A stretch of DNA of 6,408 nucleotides, taken from positions 1-6,408 of the forward strand of contig CAIYOE010000150.1 in assembly GCA_903927775.1 (NCBI GenBank). The letters are read 5' to 3'. The DNA is from an uncultured Micrococcales bacterium. GTDB taxonomy: Bacteria; Actinomycetota; Actinomycetes; Actinomycetales; Microbacteriaceae. The position numbers and the translations under genes were made by a program. Position 1 is the first letter of the stretch. Each line of letters opens with the position of its first letter. This document shows, piece after piece, positions 1-5,185 of this stretch. The notes beneath the pieces are model-generated. The model did not search any database. It worked only from the letters and a program-made list of their open reading frames with translations, and was not told the origin of the DNA.

Positions 1-1274
1 CGTGCCACCTCATCGCGTTTCATCACCGTGAAAACGTTGACCATTTGTTCGGCCAGCACTGACTTTAGAGTTAGGTCGGCGTCTAGCTTGTCGAGCGCCT
101 CGCTGAGCGTTGCAGGCAAAATCGCCGCACCTTCGTTGTCGTAGGCCATGCCCTCTGCTGGTTCTGGACAGGACAGTTCGTTTCGAATGCCATCCAGGGC
201 CGCAGCCAAAACAGCGGCAATCAGTAGGTAAGGGTTGGCCGCGCCGTCTCCGACTCGAACCTCCAGTCGGGTACCTTGGCCGCGCTCTGGCGGTATGCGA
301 ACCATGCAACTGCGGTTGTCGTAACCCCAGTTGGCGCGGTAAGGGGCCAGAGTGTCAGGACCTAGTCGCTTGAACGCATTTACCGTTGGGTTACTAAAAG
401 CGGTCACCGCGTGAGCGTGAGCGGTGATGCCCGCTATCATGCGTTCCGCAGTGTGGCTTAGATTTCCCGCGCCGTCGTGCATTTGGTTCGTGCCGTCGGG
501 GGTAACCACGGAAAAGTGCAGGTGAAAACCACTGCCGCCTTCATCCGACCAAGGCTTGCCTAGGAACGTGGCGTGCTGACCGGTGCGGGCAACGAAGTCC
601 TTGATTGCGGTCTTGAACAAGAAGGTTCGGTCTGCCGCATCCACGGCCTCTGAATGCCAAAGGTTGATCTCATATTGGCTCGGGCTGAACTCGTGATTAC
701 CCGCAAAAACACCGATATTCATTTGGTCCAAAGCGCGCATGAGCCCAAGGAACGTGCCCTTTGGGTCAACGTGAGCGCCGGTAGTGTAGACCCTGCCGGT
801 GCGCTCTAGCGAGCGCTTGAATCCCCCGCCCTCGACTCGATCGGCGATATAGAACTCTAACTCGGGGCCGACCACCGGGATCAGACCTAGCTTGGCGTAT
901 TCATCCATGACGTGCTTTAGAACCGTGCGAGGAGCCATTAGATTCGCCGATTCGTCAGGGTTGAAGGCATCGGCGATTACATAGGCGACCCCCGGCTCCC
1001 AAGGCATTGGCGTGATGGTGTTCGGATCCAATTGCGACACCAGATCGGTCAGTCCATCGCTGGCAATATTGTTCGCATCAAGCACGCCGCCGCGGGTGGT
1101 GGTGACCCACACTCCTTGGCAAAAAGCCGGGCCGTTGCTCGCACCGCGCTCCAGCTGCGACACCAGCAGATCCTTAGACCTTGCTATGCCAAGCACGTCA
1201 GCGTAGATCAGGCGAAGCACATCGATGCCCCGCCCCTGAAGTTCGGCTTTTAGCCCTAGTAGGTCTTGCTTCAT
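1..1274 (-). CDS. Glutamine synthetase-like gamma-glutamylamine/polyamine ligase (3' end cut by window)
   Basis: Reading leftward from ATG at 1274 gives 424 uninterrupted codons that run off the left edge, so roughly the last 25-45 residues are missing. GS-fold signatures appear in order: GPELEFY at residues 136-142 (metal-binding acids), HEFSPSQYEIN at 194-204, GSGFHLHFS at 247-255 (ATP/metal site), NPTVNAFKRL at 295-304, RIPPERG at 326-332 and RLEVRVGDGAANPYL at 336-350. A GGGAG Shine-Dalgarno lies 5 bases before the ATG. Members of this GS branch (PuuA, GlnA3/GlnA4, IpuC, aniline GS-like proteins) use ATP to join glutamate to an amine rather than to ammonia. Full length would be about 450-470 residues, as in that branch. 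Placement among a PuuD-like hydrolase, an aldehyde dehydrogenase and a P450 supports an amine-glutamylating role over housekeeping nitrogen assimilation. Family call is secure; the amine substrate is unknown. Confidence 0.93.
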   Translation of the reverse strand, partial: MKQDLLGLKAELQGRGIDVLRLIYADVLGIARSKDLLVSQLERGASNGPAFCQGVWVTTTRGGVLDANNIASDGLTDLVSQLDPNTITPMPWEPGVAYVIADAFNPDESANLMAPRTVLKHVMDEYAKLGLIPVVGPELEFYIADRVEGGGFKRSLERTGRVYTTGAHVDPKGTFLGLMRALDQMNIGVFAGNHEFSPSQYEINLWHSEAVDAADRTFLFKTAIKDFVARTGQHATFLGKPWSDEGGSGFHLHFSVVTPDGTNQMHDGAGNLSHTAERMIAGITAHAHAVTAFSNPTVNAFKRLGPDTLAPYRANWGYDNRSCMVRIPPERGQGTRLEVRVGDGAANPYLLIAAVLAAALDGIRNELSCPEPAEGMAYDNEGAAILPATLSEALDKLDADLTLKSVLAEQMVNVFTVMKRDEVA

Positions 1275-1300
1275 TGCAACTCCCAAGTTGGTAAATCTCG

Positions 1301-1322
1301 GATTGTTAGGGAACTAACGATT
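1301..1322. repeat. Imperfect inverted repeat, candidate operator in the GS/GATase divergent region
   Basis: GATTGTTAG (1301-1309) and CTAACGATT (1314-1322) are inverted copies with 7 of 9 paired positions, separated by GGAA. The repeat covers the predicted -10 and start point of the GS-like gene. Its right arm contains the TAACGATT core (AATCGTTA on the minus strand) that recurs in the other two divergent regions. Size and spacing suit a dimeric winged-helix repressor such as MarR, but the binding protein is unproven. Confidence 0.45.
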
Positions 1323-1348
1323 ATTTGATGATACTAATCTGGTTGCAA
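1320..1348 (-). promoter_or_regulatory. Likely sigma-70-type promoter of the GS-like gene
   Basis: On the minus strand TTGCAA (1348-1343) is followed after 17 bases by AATAAT (1325-1320), five of six matches to the TATAAT consensus. Transcription would start near 1313, about 40 bases before the ATG. The spacer holds the AGATTA...CATC motif that is also found before the P450 gene, and the -10 overlaps the AATCGTTA box, so a regulator bound there would block the polymerase. No equally good promoter was seen for the divergent GATase gene. Confidence 0.6.
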
Positions 1349-1408
1349 CTTAAAGTGCGGCGAAATCAAACTGTTACAAGTCAGTAGTTTCTGGAAAGGT
1401 CAGCATCG

Positions 1409-2113
1409 ATGAAAGCCCTATTCATTCAGCACGATCACGTGAGCCCAACTGGTCCGGTGTCGGAGCGATTGCGGCACCACGGATTCGAGATTGAAGAACG
1501 CTTGGTGGTAACCCAGGAGAACTATCACTCCCCCAACGTGCACTTCGATTTTCCAGATGCCAACGACTACGACCTCATTATCCCAATGGGATCCCCCTGG
1601 GGAGTCTGGGATGACGAGTGCATAGGTAACTGGGTACTGCCCGAGGTGGAATGGATTCGCGCCGCCATTCTTGAGAATAAGCCGATCTTTGGCATTTGTT
1701 TCGGTGGGCAGTTGATCGCACGCGCCATGGGCGGCGTGGTTGCGCCGGGACCAAAGGCGGAAATCGGTTGGACCTGGATATCGACCGAGCAGCCAGATTT
1801 TGTGGGCAGCGGTCCATGGTTCCAGTTTCACTACGACCGTTGGACATTACCGGCAGGAGCGGTAGAAATCGCTCGCACCCCGGTTGCTTCTCAGGCTTTC
1901 ACAATCAATAAGGCACTGGCAATGCAGTTTCACCCAGAAATGGACGGCGCGACCCTTCGGGGTTGGCTGGAATGGGAAGGCGTAAAAGCCGTGGAACGCG
2001 ACGGCCAGGACCCCAAGATCATGCTCTGGCAAGCGGGCCACGAACAGGCAGCCGCACGTCTAAGAACATTTGAGTTGGTAGATAACTTCTTGAAGTTCGC
2101 AGGTTTGATCTAA
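1409..2113 (+). CDS. Class I glutamine amidotransferase (GuaA/GATase1-like), 234 aa
   Basis: This is a single-domain class I GATase-fold protein. The nucleophile elbow GICFGGQ (residues 95-101) places the catalytic cysteine at 97, and FHPE (174-177) supplies His175 and Glu177, so the triad is intact. The N-terminal half has the Rossmann-like IIPMGSPWGVWDD segment (57-69), and FQFHYDRW (138-145) is the usual pre-triad strand. No synthetase domain is attached, and 234 residues fits stand-alone GATases often annotated 'GMP synthase-like'. GAAAGG at 1394-1399 is a Shine-Dalgarno 9 bases before the ATG. The gene is divergent from the GS-like ligase, with 134 bases between starts. By analogy with the GATase-like partner of GS-like proteins in aniline degradation (AtdA2/TdnT type), it may hydrolyse or transfer a gamma-glutamyl amide. 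It is distinct from the PuuD-like protein at 4354-5052. True GMP synthesis is unlikely. Confidence 0.9.
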   Translation: MKALFIQHDHVSPTGPVSERLRHHGFEIEERLVVTQENYHSPNVHFDFPDANDYDLIIPMGSPWGVWDDECIGNWVLPEVEWIRAAILENKPIFGICFGGQLIARAMGGVVAPGPKAEIGWTWISTEQPDFVGSGPWFQFHYDRWTLPAGAVEIARTPVASQAFTINKALAMQFHPEMDGATLRGWLEWEGVKAVERDGQDPKIMLWQAGHEQAAARLRTFELVDNFLKFAGLI

Positions 2114-2132
2114 GCCGCACTCACTTACAAGC

Positions 2133-2168
2133 AAAATGGCGCCCACCCGCAAGGGTAGGCGCCATTTT
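2133..2168. terminator. Bidirectional hairpin terminator between GATase and P450 genes
   Basis: Perfect 11-base arms AAAATGGCGCC (2133-2143) and GGCGCCATTTT (2158-2168) flank a 14-base centre that itself pairs CCC with GGG around GCAA. The A-tract on one side and T-tract on the other make it work as an intrinsic-type terminator in both directions. It lies between two convergent stop codons, 19 bases after the GATase stop and 9 bases from the P450 stop. Confidence 0.9.
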
Positions 2169-2177
2169 CAGCAGTTC

Positions 2178-3425
2178 TTAGCGCAAAGTCACCTTGACCG
2201 GGAAGCGCTTGATGCCGTTCACGAAATTAGACCTCAGGTGATCGATTTGCCCAACCTTTTCAACCTTGTCAACGCGACCAATCAAGTCCTCGAACATCAC
2301 GCGAATCTCCAGGCGAGCCAACGAGTTACCTAGGCAAAGATGAGGACCGCCACGGCCAAAGGTCATGTGTTCATTCGGGTTGCGAGTTACGTCCATTTTG
2401 TACGGGTCTGCAAAAATCGCTTCGTCGCGGTTTCCACTGGCAAACCAAGGAACGATCTTTTGGCCAGCCTTAATAAGCTTGCCTCCGAACTCGACATCCT
2501 TGGTTGCAGTGCGACGGAAGTGATACACCGGGCTTGCCATTCGCAAAAATTCTTCTACCGCCCAAGGAATCAAGTCTGGTCGCTCCTGTAGCAAGGCCAG
2601 CTGGTCCGGGTTGTTGATCAGGTAGTCCATAGTGTGGCTTATGGTGTGGCGAGTGGTCTCGTTTCCGGCCACCACCAACAGCAAAAAATAAGTGTTGAAA
2701 TCGCGTTCACTCAGCGGAATTCCGTCGCTGGGAACCGAGTTCACCATGGTGCTGACCAGGTCCTTGCCGTCCTTGCCACGGCGAGCATTGGCCAGGTTCT
2801 GACCGTACTCAAAAACCTCAAGCGCAGCCGGCGACCGGAAAGGCACCAATCGATACTTTTCGCTTTCGGGATCGTCGAGCATTACGTCTCCGTGTTCCGG
2901 ATCGGTGTTGCCGATCATGCGATTTCCCCAGTCAATCAGCTTGCCGGTGTCGGAATCTGGCACGTCTAGCATTCGGGCCAAGACTCGAATTGGGAAATCC
3001 GCAGCCACTTCTTCTACGAAGTCAAACGTTCCCTTTGCAAAGGCGTTGTCCAAAGTGGTTGCGGTAAGTCCGCGCAAAAAGGTTTCGTAGCCGGAAACAG
3101 CGCTGGGTGTGAACTCTCCCTGCATCAAACGGCGAAGTGCTCGGTGGCGCGACCCATCGGTCTCTAGCATGCTTCGACGAGCCTCCTCCTGCTCGGCATC
3201 CACTTCTTCAAGGTTGGTGAAATGAGTGCTCGTGAAGGTTTCTGGGTCGCGCAAGATTTTCACAATGTCGTGATACTTGGTTGCCGACCAAAATCCGCTA
3301 TTTGGTTGCTCTTCTTCGTTCCAGTGGATCGGGTCCTCGGCGCGCAAACGGTCAAAAACTCCCCATGGAGCGCCATCGGCAAATAGATCTAAATCGGCAA
3401 GGGTAACGGCATCGATGCTGGACAT
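2178..3425 (-). CDS. Cytochrome P450 monooxygenase, 415 aa (CYP125/142/124-like group)
   Basis: This is a complete soluble bacterial P450 of usual length. All hallmarks are present: the C-helix H94xxxR98, the I-helix AGNETT at 253-258 with the acid-alcohol pair Glu256-Thr257, the K-helix ExxR at 292-295, and the heme loop FGRGGPHLCLG at 356-366 with the axial thiolate Cys364. The heme loop is one residue longer than in P450cam, as in CYP125-type enzymes, and the N-terminal PWGVFDRLRAEDPIHW and GFWSATKYHDI also fit that broad group. AGAGGAG before ATG 3425 is a strong Shine-Dalgarno. No membrane anchor is present. It would hydroxylate or N/C-dealkylate a substrate using ferredoxin and reductase, neither encoded here. 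Sterol or terpenoid hydroxylation is common in related P450s. Its setting among gamma-glutamylation genes and its shared promoter motif suggest instead an amine or glutamylated amine; that is inference. Confidence 0.95.
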   Translation of the reverse strand: MSSIDAVTLADLDLFADGAPWGVFDRLRAEDPIHWNEEEQPNSGFWSATKYHDIVKILRDPETFTSTHFTNLEEVDAEQEEARRSMLETDGSRHRALRRLMQGEFTPSAVSGYETFLRGLTATTLDNAFAKGTFDFVEEVAADFPIRVLARMLDVPDSDTGKLIDWGNRMIGNTDPEHGDVMLDDPESEKYRLVPFRSPAALEVFEYGQNLANARRGKDGKDLVSTMVNSVPSDGIPLSERDFNTYFLLLVVAGNETTRHTISHTMDYLINNPDQLALLQERPDLIPWAVEEFLRMASPVYHFRRTATKDVEFGGKLIKAGQKIVPWFASGNRDEAIFADPYKMDVTRNPNEHMTFGRGGPHLCLGNSLARLEIRVMFEDLIGRVDKVEKVGQIDHLRSNFVNGIKRFPVKVTLR

Positions 3426-3460
3426 GTTGTCTCCTCTGGAACTGAGGGGAATCCCTCATA

Positions 3461-3489
3461 CCTAACGATTGTTTGGATGCGAATAATCT
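3461..3489 (-). promoter_or_regulatory. Promoter/operator motif before the P450 gene, shared with the GS-like gene
   Basis: Reading leftward, AGATTA (3489-3484), CATC (3479-3476), AAA (3474-3472) and AATCGTTAG (3470-3462) match the GS-like gene upstream region in the same order. About 23 of 28 positions agree with one gap, and the distance to the start codon is nearly the same (64 versus 66 bases). AACAAT (3473-3468) is a possible -10. The 16 bases 3461-3476 are also a near-palindrome (12 of 16 positions symmetric around CCTAACGA/TTGTTTGG), which fits a dimeric repressor site over the -10. Confidence 0.55.
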
Positions 3490-3575
3490 ACAGACTAGCG
3501 AATCTGATCAAACTCCCTATGAGTCGACCTCAAAATATGCAAAAAAGTTATCATTCGTTGCCTAAAGATTGGGAA

Positions 3576-3595
3576 TAAACAGAGCCATCTGTTTA
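3576..3595. promoter_or_regulatory. 20-bp palindrome, likely autoregulatory operator of the MarR gene
   Basis: TAAACAGA (3576-3583) and TCTGTTTA (3588-3595) are perfect inverted copies around GCCA. The site ends 28 bases before the MarR start codon, the usual place and size for a MarR-family dimer to repress its own gene. It lacks a following T-run and sits before a gene, so it is not a terminator. A weak TATCAT (3549-3554) upstream could be the -10, which would put the site just downstream of the transcription start. Confidence 0.6.
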
Positions 3596-3623
3596 CTGTT
3601 GGTTGAAAGAAAGCAGGATTCAA

Positions 3624-4127
3624 ATGGCGGGTTCCCACACTCTGGCAGAGACCGAACGTCAGGTACAAAACCGCCTGGCGGGCATGGAACTCGACTTCGC
3701 GGCCATGGCGGTCACCAGCAACCTGTTTCGCGCAGCAAACGCTGTTCGAAACCACTTTGAGCGAAATGTACTTTCTAAAACAGACCTGAGCTGGACGGCA
3801 TTTGTCGTGCTTTGGGTCACGTGGATTTGGGAACCAATCGAGACTCGTCAAATCGCAGCCGAAGGCGGCTTTAGCAAGGCCACTCTCACGGGCGTCCTGA
3901 GCACGCTGGAATCGCGTGGGTTGGTGCAGCGCACCAAAAGCGACACCGATGGGCGCCTAGTGCTGGTCAACCTGACCAAGTCGGGTCGCAAATTGATGAC
4001 CGAGTTGTTTCCAGCCTTCAACAAGCAAGAAGCTCAGGTTTCTGGCATGCTGACCGAAGATCAGCGCGCTAGCCTGGCGGACATGCTGCGCTCACTGACA
4101 GCATTCACCGAGTCGATAGAGGAATAA
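3624..4127 (+). CDS. MarR-family transcriptional regulator, 167 aa
   Basis: The predicted product is a winged helix-turn-helix repressor of typical MarR length. Helical dimerisation segments lie at about 10-50 and 130-165. The DNA-binding core spans about 58-120: LSWTAFVVLWVTWIW, then the recognition-helix region GGFSKATLTGVLSTLESRGLV (81-101), then the wing DTDGRLVLVNLT (107-118). I chose ATG 3624 because AGGA at 3615-3618 stands 5 bases before it; an in-frame TTG at 3603 would add seven residues but has a poorer site. MarR proteins release DNA when they bind small, often aromatic or xenobiotic ligands. The central position, the palindrome just upstream, and divergence from the P450 gene make it the likely local regulator. 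Its stop codon abuts the next start codon. The ligand is unknown. Confidence 0.92.
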   Translation: MAGSHTLAETERQVQNRLAGMELDFAAMAVTSNLFRAANAVRNHFERNVLSKTDLSWTAFVVLWVTWIWEPIETRQIAAEGGFSKATLTGVLSTLESRGLVQRTKSDTDGRLVLVNLTKSGRKLMTELFPAFNKQEAQVSGMLTEDQRASLADMLRSLTAFTESIEE

Positions 4128-4337
4128 ATGGAAGAGAAAGTAAAAGGCCCAAAAAGCTACTTTCCGTCAATCGAGAAGAAGTACGGGCAGCCAATCCAGC
4201 ACTGGATGGACGTGCTAGAGCCACACACCGGTAAGAAACACATGGAAATGGTGGCCGTGTTACAGCAGGAACACCAAATGGGTCAGGGGCATGCCAACGC
4301 AATCGTCCATGTATTCAGATCTGAGCGCGGACTCTAA
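4128..4337 (+). CDS. Small DUF4287 domain protein, 69 aa
   Basis: The 69-residue product matches my memory of the DUF4287 family throughout: SYFPSIEKKYGQPIQHWMD near the N terminus and KHMEMVAVLQQEHQMGQGHANAIV in the second half. The protein is charged and rich in Lys, Glu and His, with no signal peptide or membrane segment. The MarR stop TAA is followed directly by this ATG, with GAGGAA of the MarR 3' end acting as Shine-Dalgarno, so the two are almost certainly cotranscribed and translationally coupled. The family has no established biochemical role that I know of. Such domains are often found alone or fused to DUF5655 in actinobacteria. Pairing with the regulator hints at a regulatory accessory role, which is inference only. 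Confidence 0.85.
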   Translation: MEEKVKGPKSYFPSIEKKYGQPIQHWMDVLEPHTGKKHMEMVAVLQQEHQMGQGHANAIVHVFRSERGL

Positions 4338-4353
4338 CCCTTTTCCTTAAAGC

Positions 4354-5052
4354 TCAGGCAGGCTGCGCCTTAGTCTTAGCGGCCTCGGACACTAACTTCT
4401 CGAAGATACTCAGATTCTCTGGGAACTCAAGATAGTTGTCTTCGGGGTGCCACTGCACCCCAACGGTCCACGCGTTGGCGTCTACTTGGAACGCCTCAAC
4501 GTTCCCACTTTCGGCGGTGGCCAAAACTGTCAGGCCGGCACCCAGGTCATCGATGCATTGATGGTGGAAACAGCTTGCGTTTGCCACTTGAACACTCATG
4601 CCAAGCACCGCTGGCTGGTTCACTGTCACCGAGTGCACGTAATTCTGGTGAGCGTGCTCCATGTTCTGCACCAGTGTGCCGCCCTGAGCCACGTTAACGA
4701 CCTGAAGTCCGCGACAAATTGCCAATAGAGGAAGCCCCGCTGACTTGGCGTATTCAAAAATCTGAATGTCCGTTTGATCCTGAAGATCATTGACCCCATA
4801 GATTGAATCGGTGGCGGGTTCCTGACCGTATCGGTTGGGGTTTACGTCTCCGCCACCGGGCATCAAAACTCCCTGGATGCCCGCTAGACGCTCGCTTAGG
4901 TCAGCGCCGGCCACCGGCAAAAAACTGATCGGCTCGCCGCCCGCCGCCCAAACTGCCTGCGCCAAGCGAAGCGCGGTTACCGCCGCTTCATGCCTGGTAA
5001 CGGAAGTGTGCTCGGCTAGTCGACTCAAAATGGCAATGCGGGGTCTGCTCAC
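4354..5052 (-). CDS. PuuD-like gamma-glutamyl-gamma-aminobutyrate hydrolase (peptidase C26), 232 aa
   Basis: This is a class I GATase-fold hydrolase of the C26/PuuD type. PGGGDVNPNRYG (residues 65-76) is the family's diagnostic oxyanion-side loop. AICRGLQ (111-117) holds the nucleophile Cys113, and WHPED (201-205) supplies His202 and Glu204. CFHHQCIDDLG (161-171) matches the conserved S/C-x-HHQ segment. In the putrescine pathway such enzymes cleave gamma-glutamyl-GABA to GABA and glutamate in the cytoplasm. Together with the GS-like ligase it closes a glutamylation and deglutamylation cycle. The start is GTG at 5052, with GAAAGG as Shine-Dalgarno 10 bases upstream, slightly long. It converges with the DUF4287 gene (only 16 bases between stops, no clear hairpin) and diverges from the aldehyde dehydrogenase. 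The true substrate may be another gamma-glutamyl amino acid. Confidence 0.92.
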   Translation of the reverse strand: MSRPRIAILSRLAEHTSVTRHEAAVTALRLAQAVWAAGGEPISFLPVAGADLSERLAGIQGVLMPGGGDVNPNRYGQEPATDSIYGVNDLQDQTDIQIFEYAKSAGLPLLAICRGLQVVNVAQGGTLVQNMEHAHQNYVHSVTVNQPAVLGMSVQVANASCFHHQCIDDLGAGLTVLATAESGNVEAFQVDANAWTVGVQWHPEDNYLEFPENLSIFEKLVSEAAKTKAQPA

Positions 5053-5070
5053 GGGTTCAAAACCTTTCGA

Positions 5071-5080
5071 AATCGTTATA
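5071..5080 (-). promoter_or_regulatory. Possible -10 (TATAAC) of the PuuD-like gene overlapping the shared AATCGTTA box
   Basis: On the minus strand TATAAC (5080-5075) matches the -10 consensus at five of six bases and would start transcription near 5068, leaving a short leader. It overlaps the 8-mer AATCGTTA (plus strand 5071-5078), which also occurs at the -10 of the GS-like and P450 genes. The -35 is weak, so this is tentative. Confidence 0.4.
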
Positions 5081-5086
5081 AATAAG

Positions 5087-5102
5087 GTTACTAAGGCGAA
5101 AC
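5087..5102 (+). promoter_or_regulatory. GlnR-like half-operator (GTTAC-N6-GAAAC)
   Basis: GTTAC (5087-5091) and GAAAC (5098-5102) are separated by exactly six bases, which fits the gTnAc-n6-GaAAc pattern known for the actinobacterial nitrogen regulator GlnR. Only one copy is seen; a second good copy at the usual 22-base period was not found. It lies between the PuuD-like and aldehyde dehydrogenase genes, where nitrogen control would make sense. A chance match is possible. Confidence 0.35.
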
Positions 5103-5136
5103 GTCTATGCTCTAATCTAAATCATTAGCATCCGAA
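5101..5136. promoter_or_regulatory. Two back-to-back copies of the AGATTA...CAT motif
   Basis: On the minus strand AGATTAGAGCAT (5118-5107) precedes the PuuD-like gene by 66 bases. On the plus strand AAATCATTAGCATCCGAA (5119-5136) precedes the aldehyde dehydrogenase by 67 bases and matches 14 of 18 positions of the P450 motif. The two copies abut exactly at 5118/5119. These copies are weaker than those before the ligase and P450 genes, but spacing to the start codons is the same. Confidence 0.4.
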
Positions 5137-5185
5137 TGAAACACTGCCAGAGCCGGGTGCAACACGAAAGGAAAGGCCATTCCAA

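Noticed and set aside
1..1274. Housekeeping glutamine synthetase GlnA
   Set aside because: The shorter, divergent GS core and its neighbours (PuuD-like hydrolase, aldehyde dehydrogenase, P450) fit the amine-ligase branch better. The missing C terminus prevents checking the adenylylation tyrosine.
1418..1831. A 137-codon open frame antisense to the GATase gene, and a similar one at 1578-1847
   Set aside because: No recognisable family and no Shine-Dalgarno. They lie wholly opposite a gene with an intact catalytic triad, so they are frame shadows.
1409..2113. GMP synthase
   Set aside because: Only the amidotransferase domain is present, with no ATP-pyrophosphatase domain fused or adjacent.
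3603..3623. TTG start for the MarR gene, adding seven residues
   Set aside because: The ATG at 3624 has a better-placed AGGA site and the added residues carry no conserved feature.
4338..4353. Terminator between the convergent DUF4287 and PuuD-like genes
   Set aside because: Only 16 bases, with no convincing inverted repeat; a small AGGC/GCCT pairing nearby lies inside the PuuD-like coding end.
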